Positions 43,419 through 52,170 of a DNA stretch of 59,965 bases are shown here, one piece after another. This DNA is from Marinibaculum pumilum (GTDB taxonomy: Bacteria; Pseudomonadota; Alphaproteobacteria; Ferrovibrionales; Ferrovibrionaceae). The stretch covers positions 1-59,965 of the forward strand of contig NZ_JBHRTR010000010.1 of assembly GCF_042646425.1 (NCBI RefSeq). Reading direction: 5' to 3'. Under the pieces are notes generated by a model. The model saw nothing but the letters and a program-made list of their open reading frames with translations, was not told where the DNA came from and made no database searches. Every line of letters starts with the position of its first letter. The stretch's first letter is position 1. Both the position numbers and the translations under genes were made by a program.

Positions 43419-44132
43419 ATGGACAAGATCGAGCGCAGAGGGACCACGGTATTGGACGGGCAGAACCCGCAGGACGGACAGAGCGGACAGGTCGGGCTGG
43501 GTAGTCATCGCGGTCGCATGGCCGCCGGCGATCCGCGCGACCGGCTGCTGGCGGCCTGCGGCGACCTGCATGGCGCGGTGGAGGCGCATCCCCGGATGGC
43601 GCGCCTGATGTCGCCGGACCTGGACGAGGCGGGTCTGGCGGACAGCCTGGCGGCGCTGCATGCCGGCATTGCCCGGGTGGAACAATGGCTGGCGGCGGCG
43701 GCCGATCCCGATCTGATCGACCTGCTGCCGCTGTGCGACAGCGCAGCCCGGCTGAAGGCGGACCTGCTGGCGCTGACCGGACGGTCAGCGCCGGGTCAGA
43801 CCGCCGCCGGCCCGTTCGTGGCCGATGCGCTGCCTGTAGTGATGGAGCCGCCGGCCGGCGCCGGCAGCCTCTGGGTCCTGTGGGGCGCACACAAGGGTAA
43901 TGCCGTGGTGGCGACCGCATTGGCGCGCGGTCTATATCGCCGCACCGCGTTCCGCAGCCGATACTTCACCACCCTGCCGGCGGACCGGCGCCGCTACGAC
44001 CGGCTGATGCGGTCGTTGCGGCGGATGCCGCCGGCGGATGTCGACGGTCGCGCGGTGCCGCAGGCGATGGCGGCGTTCCGCACCCTGCATGATGCCCTCG
44101 CGCAGGCGCCGGCCCCCCTGATCGGCCCCTGA
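43419..44132 (+). CDS. Heme oxygenase-like protein (divergent, BphO type)
   Basis: A 237-residue protein resembling biliverdin-forming heme oxygenases, but diverged. The segment LLAACGDLHGAVEAHPRMARLM carries the probable proximal His; SLAALHAGIARVEQWL matches the next helix; LWVLWGAHKGNAVVATAL holds the distal-helix GxxxG. The first 33 residues are Gly/Gln-rich and not family-like; an ATG at 43518 is an alternative start. Heme oxygenases release iron or make biliverdin for bacteriophytochromes; no phytochrome gene is nearby. Heme binding is inferred, not certain. Confidence 0.6.
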   Translation: MDKIERRGTTVLDGQNPQDGQSGQVGLGSHRGRMAAGDPRDRLLAACGDLHGAVEAHPRMARLMSPDLDEAGLADSLAALHAGIARVEQWLAAAADPDLIDLLPLCDSAARLKADLLALTGRSAPGQTAAGPFVADALPVVMEPPAGAGSLWVLWGAHKGNAVVATALARGLYRRTAFRSRYFTTLPADRRRYDRLMRSLRRMPPADVDGRAVPQAMAAFRTLHDALAQAPAPLIGP

Positions 44133-44212
44133 TCCGTCCGGCCCCTGATCCGGCTGCGGCATCGCGGTGCCCCTCCTGATCCGGGGCGGCGCGCACCGGC
44201 CGCCGCTCCCGC

Positions 44213-45958
44213 TCAGGCCATCCGGCCGTCCGGGTCGTGCACCGGCCGGCCGGCCGAAAGGGTCAGCAGGACCTGCGTCGCCGGCAGGTCTTCGACCGGG
44301 CAGGTCAGCGGGTCGCGGTCCACCACAGCAACATCGGCATGGGCGCCCGGCGCCAGGGTGCCCAGGCCCGGCCAGCGCAGCACCTCGCCCGCGCGCCGGG
44401 TCCACAGCGCCAGCGCCGCCTCGCGGGAGACGGCATGGTCCGGCCCGTCGTTGCGGTGACCCGGCCCGCCGGCCGGGTGGCGGCCGAATTCCTGCGTCGT
44501 GGCGAGCGCGATATGCTCGAACATGTTCTTCGGTCCCCAGTCGGAACCGCAGCCCACGTTCAGGCCGGTGCGCAGCAGCCGGGCGACGGGCACCTGGTCA
44601 CGCCAGGCATGGCGGCCGATCCGTTCGCCGTACAGCTCGCCCTTGCCCCAGGAGAAGCTGAGCGAGGTGGTGACGTCGAAGCCCAGTGCATGCAGCCGCT
44701 CGCCCTGGTCCGGGCTGATCAGGATGCAGTGCTGCATCAGCCAGTGGCGGCCGGCGATCGCCTGCCGACCCTCGTCGGCTTCCACCGCGGCCAGGAAATC
44801 GTCGATGTCCAGATAGGCGCCGGCGACGAAATTCGCCCGCAGGCCATGCGTCCGGCAATAGGCGACGAAGCGGGCGCTCTTCTCGGCGGAGATGAAGCGC
44901 GGCGCGCGGGCGATGGTCTCCCCGTCGGGCCCCAGATAGGGGTCGTAGATGCGCAGGAAGCCGGGGCCGCAGGGGCCGCCGTCCGATAGGGTGGCGCCGC
45001 TGACCCGGAACCAGTCGTCGCCGTCGCGGTTCAGTGCGCGGGCACGCTCCAGCGCGGCCTCGAACTCCGCCATCGTCTTCGGCTGGAACGGCGCGAAGGC
45101 GTAGGGCTCCACCTCCATCGCCGCCATCACCCGCAGGCTCATGTCGCCGGCGGCATGCAGGGCGGCATAGGCCTGGATATGCGGCTCCACCATGTTGTGG
45201 GCCTCGTAGATAGCGGTCACCCCCATGCGGTTGTAGTCCGCCATGGCGGCGCGGGTGGTCGCCGGCAGGTCCAGCCTCGGCGGCGGCAGCTTGCTCTGGA
45301 TCTGCGTCCACCAGGGATCGAAGCAGTACATGTTGTTGACCGGGCCGCGCATCAGGCCGGTCAGCCGGCCGTCATCGTCCTTCTCCAGTTCCACGCCGCA
45401 GACCCGGTCGGGAATGAAGTCGGTGATCGACAGGGCGCGCAGGGCATGGCTGTTGAAGGCGACGACGTTCGGCGTGACCGGGGTCCAGGCCTGGATCATC
45501 ACCGGATGGTCGGGGGCGGCGCGGTCCAGGACATGACGGTCCGGCAGCCGGCGCTCCGCCAGGTCCCGCCAGGACCGGCGGATGAAGTACCAGGGCTCGC
45601 CCACCGGCGTGCAGTAGATCCACTCGCCCGCCGGCACCCGGGCCGCATGGGCGGCGATCCGCTCGGCGATGTCCGCATGGTTGCGGGCGTCGGTCAGGTC
45701 GACGAAGGACCCCCGCCGCATCGCGAAGTGCAGCAGGTGCGGGTGGGTGTCCACCAGCCCGGGCAGGGCCGTCGCACCCTGCAGGTCGACCTCCCGGCAG
45801 GGGGCACTGGCCCGCCCCTTCAGCTCCGCCCGGCTGCCGGTCGCGGCGACGCGGCCGTCGACCAGCAGCACCGCCTCGGCATCGGCGACCGCCCCCGGCC
45901 CTGCCATGGTGTGGATGGGCCCGCCATGCAGCAGGACCGGTTCCGCGTTCGGGATCAC
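44213..45958 (-). CDS. Amidohydrolase, YtcJ-like (amidohydrolase family 3)
   Basis: A 581-residue metal-dependent hydrolase. The HxH motif is His72/His74 (GLVDTHPHLLHF), and the closing GSDWGPKNMFEHIALAT and GTLAPGAHADVAVVDRDP are typical of the YtcJ type. Such enzymes hydrolyse amide or N-formyl bonds on varied substrates. It is followed upstream by a secreted hydrolase gene (28-base gap) in the same direction. No substrate is suggested by the neighbours. Confidence 0.88.
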   Translation of the reverse strand: MIPNAEPVLLHGGPIHTMAGPGAVADAEAVLLVDGRVAATGSRAELKGRASAPCREVDLQGATALPGLVDTHPHLLHFAMRRGSFVDLTDARNHADIAERIAAHAARVPAGEWIYCTPVGEPWYFIRRSWRDLAERRLPDRHVLDRAAPDHPVMIQAWTPVTPNVVAFNSHALRALSITDFIPDRVCGVELEKDDDGRLTGLMRGPVNNMYCFDPWWTQIQSKLPPPRLDLPATTRAAMADYNRMGVTAIYEAHNMVEPHIQAYAALHAAGDMSLRVMAAMEVEPYAFAPFQPKTMAEFEAALERARALNRDGDDWFRVSGATLSDGGPCGPGFLRIYDPYLGPDGETIARAPRFISAEKSARFVAYCRTHGLRANFVAGAYLDIDDFLAAVEADEGRQAIAGRHWLMQHCILISPDQGERLHALGFDVTTSLSFSWGKGELYGERIGRHAWRDQVPVARLLRTGLNVGCGSDWGPKNMFEHIALATTQEFGRHPAGGPGHRNDGPDHAVSREAALALWTRRAGEVLRWPGLGTLAPGAHADVAVVDRDPLTCPVEDLPATQVLLTLSAGRPVHDPDGRMA

Positions 45959-45986
45959 CGACCCGCCGCCCGTGCCGATCTGCCCG

Positions 45987-47354
45987 TCAATAGGTCAGCT
46001 CGATCCAGCTGACATGGCCATCCACCGGCCAGGCCATGCCGGCCAGGCGTTCGTCCTCGAAATGGCCGACCACCGTCTGCGGCGCCGCCTCCGGCAGGGT
46101 CTTGAACACCTTCCAGACCCCTGGCACCTCGCTGTCCGGCAGGCCGGGCGCCGTCTCGCCGTCCAGCATCACCCGGTCCTGCTGCGCGCCGAAATAGCCG
46201 CGCGGCCGCATCATGCCGATGGCGGCACCGCCTTCCGCCTCCGCCGCCGCGCCTTCATAGGGATAGAGCCGCAGGCTGACCTGGTCGAAGGACCGCGGAA
46301 AGGGCGAGCGGTAGATATGGTGCACGGGATAGCCGTCCGCCTCGATCACGAATTCGTAGCTTTGTCCGGGGTCGGCGATGAACGGCCCCCACATGCCGTC
46401 GGCGCCGACGGTCTTCACATGCACGGCATTGCCGGCGCGTGCGCCGGTCTCCGGATCGGTCGGGAAGACCGTCACCTTCGCGCCCGCCAGCGGCCGGTTG
46501 GTCGGCCGGCCGTTGGCCCAGCCGCTGACCTTGCCGTCCAGCTGCGGCGCCGCTTCCGGGGTCACCGCGATGGTGTCGGGCTTCTTGCCGGTGATCGCCT
46601 CGTACATGATCGTGAAGGCCTCCGGCGAATAGCCGGTCTCGCGATGGTCGGCGCCGGGCAGGACGCGGTTGTCCGCACCCTCCAGCGCCGCGCCGTCATG
46701 GCCGACATTCAGCGGCACACCGGCCATGCCGATCCACTCCCCGGTCGGCTGGGCGTAGAGGTCGAAGCGGTCGGACCGGATCGTCACCGTCTTCACGCCC
46801 TCCGGCACTTCGGGCCCGGCATTCAGCGCGGTCAGGAAGCGTCCGGCACCGTTATATTCGCTGCCCTGCGCGGCGCCGGGGAAGTTGAACACGCCGTGAT
46901 GCACGCAGCCCGCCAGGATCATGGCATCGGCGATATGCCGCCCGCCGCCGTTCTGGACATAGTTGCGAATGGTCTGGCAGCCGCGGGAATTGCCGACGAA
47001 GGCGGCGCTGTCGGCACCGGTCTCGATCAGGGTGCGGGCGGTGAAGCCGCCCAGCTGGCTTGCTACGTCGGTGGTGGAGGAGCGGTTCTCCTGCGGCACC
47101 CCGTCATCGCTGCGGGCGCTCGGCCGGTCCAGATCGACGGCGCGCAGCCGGTCGCGCGGATAGCCGTTGGATTCGAACCGCCAGGCCTGCACCATCCACA
47201 GTCCGGCGGTGTCGCTGTCGCCATGCACGAAGATCACCGGGGCCGGCCCTTCCGCAGCTGCCGGACCGGCGGCGAGGGCGAGAAGCCCCGCCGCGGCGAA
47301 GGCCAGGGCAGATGCGCGGCGCCTGCCGGTCCTGCCGATGCGCTGGTCGGTCAT
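45987..47354 (-). CDS. Secreted alpha/beta hydrolase with accessory domain
   Basis: A 455-residue exported protein. A signal peptide (Arg-rich start, hydrophobic 14-32, AAA-E cleavage) precedes an alpha/beta hydrolase domain with VIFVHGDSDTAGLW and the elbow GNSRG (likely nucleophile Ser). The C-terminal part (about 265-455) contains GKVSGWANGRPTNRPLAGAKVTVF, a carboxypeptidase-regulatory-like or Ig-like beta domain. It looks like a periplasmic esterase or lipase. It lies 28 bases upstream of the YtcJ-like gene. Confidence 0.8.
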   Translation of the reverse strand: MTDQRIGRTGRRRASALAFAAAGLLALAAGPAAAEGPAPVIFVHGDSDTAGLWMVQAWRFESNGYPRDRLRAVDLDRPSARSDDGVPQENRSSTTDVASQLGGFTARTLIETGADSAAFVGNSRGCQTIRNYVQNGGGRHIADAMILAGCVHHGVFNFPGAAQGSEYNGAGRFLTALNAGPEVPEGVKTVTIRSDRFDLYAQPTGEWIGMAGVPLNVGHDGAALEGADNRVLPGADHRETGYSPEAFTIMYEAITGKKPDTIAVTPEAAPQLDGKVSGWANGRPTNRPLAGAKVTVFPTDPETGARAGNAVHVKTVGADGMWGPFIADPGQSYEFVIEADGYPVHHIYRSPFPRSFDQVSLRLYPYEGAAAEAEGGAAIGMMRPRGYFGAQQDRVMLDGETAPGLPDSEVPGVWKVFKTLPEAAPQTVVGHFEDERLAGMAWPVDGHVSWIELTY

Positions 47355-47456
47355 GTCTGTCTCCCCCCGTGTCGATATTTTGCGACGATGCTAGCCTGCC
47401 GGGCGGCGCGAGTCATGACGTGACGGTCGCGGCCGGGATGCGGGAGGAACGGAACG

Positions 47457-47474
47457 ATGGCGGTGACGCGATGA
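47457..47474 (+). CDS. Possible 5-residue leader peptide (MAVTR)
   Basis: An ATG at 47457 with a GGAGG site 9 bases upstream opens a five-codon frame whose TGA stop overlaps the enoyl-CoA hydratase ATG as ATGA. The hydratase start itself has no good ribosome site, so ribosomes finishing the leader could restart there. This is inferred from signal placement only. Confidence 0.35.
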   Translation: MAVTR

Positions 47475-48283
47475 CGGCGGGTGCGCGGGCGGAGGGCGAT
47501 GCGGACGGCGCGGTGCAGGTGGCGCCGGATCCCGCGCGGCCCGGCGTGGTGCGGGTGACGATCGACCGTGCGCGAAAGCTGAACGCGGTGAACGGCCTGC
47601 TTGCCGCCCGGCTGCGGGATGCCTTTCGCGGCCTGTCCGACGATACGGAGCTGCGCTGCGTGGTGCTGGCCGGGGCGGGCAAGGCGTTCATCGGCGGCGC
47701 AGACCTGTCGGAGATGGCGCAGCTGGATGCGGCCGGCGCAAGGGCGTTCATCACCGGGCTGCACGAAGTCTGCGCCGCGATCCGCGCCTGCCCGGTCCCG
47801 GTGGTGGCTGCGATCGGCGGCCATTGCCTGGGCGGCGGGCTGGAGATTGCCGCTTCCTGCGACCTGCGGATCGCGGCGGAGGACGCCGTGTTCGGCATGC
47901 CCGAGGTGCGGGTCGGCATTCCCTCGGTGATCGAGGCGGCCCTGCTGCCGCGCCTGATCGGCTGGGGCCGCACCCAGGACATCCTGCTGACCGGGCGCAC
48001 CTTCGGGGCGCGGGAAGCGCTGGACTGGGGCTTCCTCAGCGCCGTGGCGCCGAAGGACGGGCTGGCGGCGGCGGTCGGCGCCCGCGTCGACGATATCCTG
48101 CGCGGCGGCCCGGCGGCGATCCGGCTGCAGAAGCGGCTGCTGTCGCGGTGGGAGGAACTGGCGCTGGCGGACGGCATCGAGGCCGGCATCGACTGCTTTG
48201 CCGATGCCTATTCCGGCGGACCGGAGCCGCAGAGGATGATGGGAGAGGCCCTGGCGGAGATGGCCGCCCGGCGGCGGCGCTAG
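47471..48283 (+). CDS. Enoyl-CoA hydratase/isomerase family protein
   Basis: A 270-residue crotonase-fold enzyme. The oxyanion-hole segments KAFIGGADLSEM and GGHCLGGGLEIAASCDLRI are present, and both candidate catalytic Glu residues are kept (GGGLE and FGMPEVRVG), favouring a true hydratase. It is divergent from the secreted hydrolase. The ATG at 47471 is chosen; an in-frame ATG at 47439 is an alternative. The pathway is not evident. Confidence 0.87.
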   Translation: MTAGARAEGDADGAVQVAPDPARPGVVRVTIDRARKLNAVNGLLAARLRDAFRGLSDDTELRCVVLAGAGKAFIGGADLSEMAQLDAAGARAFITGLHEVCAAIRACPVPVVAAIGGHCLGGGLEIAASCDLRIAAEDAVFGMPEVRVGIPSVIEAALLPRLIGWGRTQDILLTGRTFGAREALDWGFLSAVAPKDGLAAAVGARVDDILRGGPAAIRLQKRLLSRWEELALADGIEAGIDCFADAYSGGPEPQRMMGEALAEMAARRRR

Positions 48284-48297
48284 CGAATGCCGAGCGC

Positions 48298-48507
48298 CTA
48301 GTCGGTGCGGGCGACCGACCGTCCGGTCGGATCGTCCACCGGCCAGCTGATGAAGGCGAAGACCCAGAGCATCACGAGATTGACCACCGGGACCAGCAGC
48401 AGCAGCGACCAGGCGCCACTGAATCCGGCCTTTTGCAGGCCCCGCCAGGCGCCGATCACGGTCAGCACCAGCAGGGCAAGGCCGACCACTCCGCCGAGGA
48501 ATGCCAT
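48298..48507 (-). CDS. Small two-helix membrane protein
   Basis: A 69-residue protein with two hydrophobic segments (about 3-20 and 30-55) flanking RGLQKAGFSGAWSLL. The ATG at 48507 has a GGAAGGAG site. It resembles the next gene in the GAWSLL-P-W pattern, so the two are probably paralogues. Function unknown; it may belong to the broad group of short integral membrane proteins like DUF5684. Confidence 0.7.
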   Translation of the reverse strand: MAFLGGVVGLALLVLTVIGAWRGLQKAGFSGAWSLLLLVPVVNLVMLWVFAFISWPVDDPTGRSVARTD

Positions 48508-48533
48508 CGTCTAACTCCTTCCGGTACCGGATC

Positions 48534-48800
48534 TCACTGCGCGGACGGGCCGGCAGGGGGCGGCGGCGGGGCATGCGGCGCAACATCGCTGCCGCCGCTT
48601 CCCATGTCCGACCCGGGACCCGCCGGAGCTTCGTATTTTGGCCAGGTGCCATAGCCCCAGAGCAGCGCGGCGATCGGGCCGCCGATGCCGGGGATGGCAG
48701 CCAGCAGCGACCAGGCGCCGCTGCGCCCCGTCCGCTCGAACACCCGCCACAGCGGGATCAGGACCAGGGCGAGAACGATCAGGCTTTCGATGATTCCCAT
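48534..48800 (-). CDS. Small membrane protein, paralogue of the downstream gene
   Basis: An 88-residue protein with two hydrophobic segments (about 3-17 and 28-47) and a Pro/Gly/Ser-rich tail with a run of Pro. RSGAWSLLAAIPGIGGPIAALLWG is similar to FSGAWSLLLLVPVVNL in the neighbour at 48298. ATG 48800 is chosen because the upstream 15 residues are polar and there is no ribosome site for the longer form. Function unknown. Confidence 0.65.
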   Translation of the reverse strand: MGIIESLIVLALVLIPLWRVFERTGRSGAWSLLAAIPGIGGPIAALLWGYGTWPKYEAPAGPGSDMGSGGSDVAPHAPPPPPAGPSAQ

Positions 48801-49069
48801 CGGCAGGTCACCGCTTTGATCTTCAACGAGCCTCAAAAGTGGCACCGGGGCCGCCGGCCTTCAAGCGGCCGCCGCGGCGGAGCGGGATTGCGGGGAATTC
48901 GGTCGAATTGCAGATAAATTTGCGGTGAATTTGTTCGCGAATTTTAAATGTAATCGTTTAAACAAAAGCTAGAATATCATAGCTAAAAACGGCAAATTGG
49001 ATCGTATAAAATCGCACGAACGGTAATTTTTTTATTGACGACCGCTGCGGTTCTGTGGAGTATTTAACA

Positions 49070-49281
49070 AATGGTTATCGCTTCGTTGTCGGGGGTCGGC
49101 AGTGAAGTTTCCGAATGCCAAGTGATCCGGTTTTGGGTTCTTGGCTTTCAGTTCCGACACCGTCGTGCCGCAGTTGTCTTCCGCAGCCACCTCTGTGGTT
49201 CGACCCCTTCGGGCCAGTCCTGTAGGGAACGGTGTCTTTGGGGCGGGGGACGGACCCCCCGGCCTCCGCCCCATTTTTTTT
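49070..49281 (+). ncRNA. Candidate small RNA (about 210 nt)
   Basis: Inferred transcript between a promoter-like AT-rich segment (TTGACG at 49035-49040) and a strong intrinsic terminator at 49240-49281. No coding frame on either strand across this stretch looks protein-like. It does not match the conserved cores of 6S, SRP, tmRNA or RNase P RNA that I can recall. The exact 5' end is uncertain. It could also be an attenuated leader of a longer transcript to the MarR gene at 49613. Confidence 0.4.
49240..49281 (+). terminator. Strong Rho-independent terminator
   Basis: GGGGCGG (49240-49246) pairs with CCGCCCC (49266-49272), with further G/C pairing inside, followed by A and eight T residues (49274-49281). 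This is the clearest intrinsic terminator in the window. No gene ends just before it on the plus strand, so it marks the end of a non-coding transcript. Confidence 0.85.
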
Positions 49282-49612
49282 CGCTTCTTTCCGTGAGGCG
49301 GCGCTTCGGCGCCGTTGGCCCGCTCCCGGAAGGCGGTCCGCTCCCGGCGGAGGGAGGGATGGTGCAAGGGCGCCCTTCCGGGTGTCTCGCGCTGTCGTCC
49401 AGCCCATCCCGTCGGAGCGGCCTGCGGGCTGCTGCCGCGGTACCCAGATCCCCCGCTCGAACGGCAGGTTCGTCGCGCCCCCGACAGGGCGGCTGCGGAA
49501 GCATTTGCGGCATCGGCTGCCTGCGGCGTTGCCCGCGCTTGGCGACCGGCACTACACTGCCGCGGTTTTCTCCCCGAACGAGGTTGGACAGGGCGCGCGG
49601 CGAGGATGAGGC

Positions 49613-50068
49613 GTGAGTGACATCTATCTCGACATAACCAGGGCCATCGAACGGCTGCACCGCCGGTTCCTGGACGTGATCCGGCACGAACTGAACCGCC
49701 TGGGTGTCGATGACCTGAATTCGATGCAGGCGCTGCTGCTCACGAACATCCGAGACCAGGAGGTCACGGCGCGCGACCTGATGGAGAAGGGCTATTACAT
49801 CGGCTCCAACATCAGCTACAACATCAAGCAGCTGACCGATGCGGGCTATGTGGAGCAGGAACGTTCTCCGCGCGACAAGCGTTCCGTCCTTCTGCGGCTC
49901 ACGGACAAGGGCCTGGCCCTGTGCACCCAGCTGCAGGAACTGCAGAACTCGCAGGCCGACGCCTTTGTCGAGGGGGATGTCTCCGAGGACAGCGCGGTGC
50001 TGGTCCGCGACGTGCTGAAGCGGCTGGAACGGCAGTGGGCCGACTACATCCACTACGGGCCCGGTTGA
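49613..50068 (+). CDS. MarR family regulator (LdtR-like)
   Basis: A 151-residue winged-helix regulator. The recognition segment MEKGYYIGSNISYNIKQLTDAGYVEQERSP and wing RDKRSVLLRLTDKG fit the alphaproteobacterial MarR subgroup that includes LdtR of Liberibacter, which controls an L,D-transpeptidase gene. An L,D-transpeptidase is encoded 7 kb away (40200-42284), but a link is inference. The GTG at 49613 follows GAGGATGAGG. It lies 163 bases upstream of tamA in the same direction. Confidence 0.85.
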   Translation: MSDIYLDITRAIERLHRRFLDVIRHELNRLGVDDLNSMQALLLTNIRDQEVTARDLMEKGYYIGSNISYNIKQLTDAGYVEQERSPRDKRSVLLRLTDKGLALCTQLQELQNSQADAFVEGDVSEDSAVLVRDVLKRLERQWADYIHYGPG

Positions 50069-50231
50069 CCACGGGCTGAACCTTCCCGCAGATGGCCCTG
50101 CGGATGCGCCGCAGCGGCCGCCGATGCCTATCGCCGGGCCCGTCGCCGGGCTGTTCTGCCTGTCGCAGCATTGCGACGGGCGGCCGGTGAGGCAGGCGTC
50201 CGTCCCCCCGAGGCAGGGAAGCGACGACAGA

Positions 50232-52169
50232 ATGCCAGTGCCGGCGCGACGCCCGGAACCCCCAGACCGCCGCCGGCAACGTCCGGCGCTGCTTGCCCTC
50301 GCCGGCATTGCCGGCCTGTGGCTCTGTGCCCTGCAGGGCGTGGCGCTGGGCCAGCAGGCGCCGGACTCCCCACAGCAGGCCGCGCCCGAGGCGGCCTCCG
50401 GCACGTCCGCACCGGATGCCGAGGCGCCGCCTGCCGGCGGTGAATCGGCGACCGAGGCAGCGGGCATCCCCTACACGGTGGCGGTGACCGGCCAGCTGAC
50501 GGACAGCGCCCGCAGCGTCTTCGACGAGGCGTCCGAACTGCAGCGCCAGATCGACCGGCTGCCCAGCGATATCGGCCTGCTGCGCCGGCGCGCGCGGGAG
50601 GATGCGCAGACCCTGGAGCAGATCCTGAAGAGCGAAGGCTTCTTCAATGCGGAGGTCGAGGTCGAGATCCGCGACCAGAGCCGGCCGGTCGAGGTCGAAC
50701 TCAAGGTCGACGAGGGCAATATCTTCGTGCTGGCGGAAGCCGACGTGAAATTCGTCGGCAGCGCGGCGCCGCCCGACCTGCCGGAGGACATCCTTTCGAT
50801 CATGGGCCTGCATATCGGCATGCCCGCGGTCTCCTCGACCCTGCTGGCCAGCGAAGGCCTGCTGCTGGACTACCTGAAGAACCGGGGACGGCCCTATGCC
50901 CGGGTGGTGGACCGCGACGCACGGGTGATCCTGTCAGAGGAGACCATGAGCCTGGACTATGTGGTCAATCCGGGTCCGCCGATAACCTATGGCCAGGTCA
51001 CCATTGAAGGGGTCGAGGATGTCGATCCCGAATATATCCGCGAACGTGTGCCCTGGGCGGTCGGCCAGCCCTATGACGCCAGCCGGGTGAAGCGCTTTCG
51101 CGACGACCTGGCGCAGAGCGGGCTGTTCTCCCTGGTCACCGCCGCGCCGCCGCGGCGCCCGCCGGAAGGCACGGACGAGGCGCCGGTCAACGTCAAGGTG
51201 GAAGAGGCGAAGCCGCGCAGCATCGGTGCCGGCGCCTTCTATTCCACCACCGACGGGCCCGGCGTCCGTGCCTTCTGGGAGCATCGCAACCTGTTCGGCC
51301 TGGGGCAGTCGCTGCGCCTGGCGGGCGAGTTCTCGCGGGTCGCGAATTCCGCCGACGCCACCTTTCGCTGGCCCTGGTTCATGGCGCCGCGCCAGACCCT
51401 GGCGCTGCAGGCCGCCTATGGCGAGATCGACACCGAGGCCTATGACGTGCGGGGCACCCGCGTCTATGCCGGCCTGGAATGGCCGCTGTGGGAGAACTGG
51501 ACCCAGAGCATCGGCATTTCCGGCGAACTGTCCCGCGTGGAATCGCCCGAAGGGCGCGAGAATGTGCGCCTGGCCGGCCTGCCCGTCAGGGTCACGCGCG
51601 ATACCAGCAACGACCTGCTGAACCCGACGACAGGCAGCAAGCTGAACCTGGAGATGACGCCCTATTTCGGCGAATCCGACACCACCCTGACCTTCGTGCG
51701 GGCGATGGTGGACGGCACCCTCTACCTGCCGCTGGACGAGGCGCGGGACTTCGTCCTGGCCAGCCGGGTCCAGGTCGGCTCCATCTTCGGTGAGACGCGG
51801 GGCTCGATCCCGGCCAACAAGCGGTTCTATCTGGGCGGCGGCGGCAGCCTGCGCGGCTACAAGTATCAGAGCGTCTCGCCGCTGAACGCCTCCGACCAGC
51901 CGATCGGCGGCAAGTCGATGTTTGCCGTGACGACAGAGATGCGCTGGCGCTTCCTGGACGATTTCGGGCTGGTGCCGTTCATCGACGGCGGCAATGCCTT
52001 CAACAACATCTACCCCGACTTCTCCGAGCATCTGCAATGGGCGGCCGGGCTCGGCTTCCGCTACTACACGCCGATCGGCCCGGCCCGGCTGGACCTTGCC
52101 TTCCCCTTGAACCGCCGCAGCATCGACCGAAGTGTCGAGTTCTACATCAGCCTGGGACAGGCCTTCTGA
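50232..52169 (+). CDS. tamA: TamA-like outer-membrane assembly protein
   Basis: A 645-residue BamA/Omp85-family protein. A signal peptide (core about 22-37) is followed by a low-complexity Ala/Pro/Glu stretch, POTRA-type domains (about 85-325; for example FFNAEVEVEIRDQSRPVEVELKVDEG) and a 16-strand C-terminal barrel ending in Phe. GGGGSLRGYKYQSVSP is the conserved Omp85 loop motif. With TamB it moves lipids or autotransporters to the outer membrane. Its stop is one base before the tamB ATG, so the pair is co-expressed. Confidence 0.92.
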   Translation: MPVPARRPEPPDRRRQRPALLALAGIAGLWLCALQGVALGQQAPDSPQQAAPEAASGTSAPDAEAPPAGGESATEAAGIPYTVAVTGQLTDSARSVFDEASELQRQIDRLPSDIGLLRRRAREDAQTLEQILKSEGFFNAEVEVEIRDQSRPVEVELKVDEGNIFVLAEADVKFVGSAAPPDLPEDILSIMGLHIGMPAVSSTLLASEGLLLDYLKNRGRPYARVVDRDARVILSEETMSLDYVVNPGPPITYGQVTIEGVEDVDPEYIRERVPWAVGQPYDASRVKRFRDDLAQSGLFSLVTAAPPRRPPEGTDEAPVNVKVEEAKPRSIGAGAFYSTTDGPGVRAFWEHRNLFGLGQSLRLAGEFSRVANSADATFRWPWFMAPRQTLALQAAYGEIDTEAYDVRGTRVYAGLEWPLWENWTQSIGISGELSRVESPEGRENVRLAGLPVRVTRDTSNDLLNPTTGSKLNLEMTPYFGESDTTLTFVRAMVDGTLYLPLDEARDFVLASRVQVGSIFGETRGSIPANKRFYLGGGGSLRGYKYQSVSPLNASDQPIGGKSMFAVTTEMRWRFLDDFGLVPFIDGGNAFNNIYPDFSEHLQWAAGLGFRYYTPIGPARLDLAFPLNRRSIDRSVEFYISLGQAF

Positions 52170-52170
52170 G

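Larger units (their letters stand above)
48801..49612. other. Non-coding region with AT-rich island and candidate sRNA
   Basis: About 810 bases without a convincing gene. From about 48900 to 49075 the DNA is strikingly AT-rich compared with the genome around it, including GTTTAAAC (48956-48963) and a poly-T run near 49027-49033. A -35-like TTGACG sits at 49035-49040. A possible -10 lies around 49058-49066. Downstream is a terminator at 49240-49281. Bases 49282-49612 show no gene; the last part leads into the MarR gene. Confidence 0.6.

Noticed and set aside
49070..49281. 6S RNA, SRP RNA or riboswitch identity for the candidate transcript
   Set aside because: I could not match any conserved core by eye, so only an unnamed candidate is reported.
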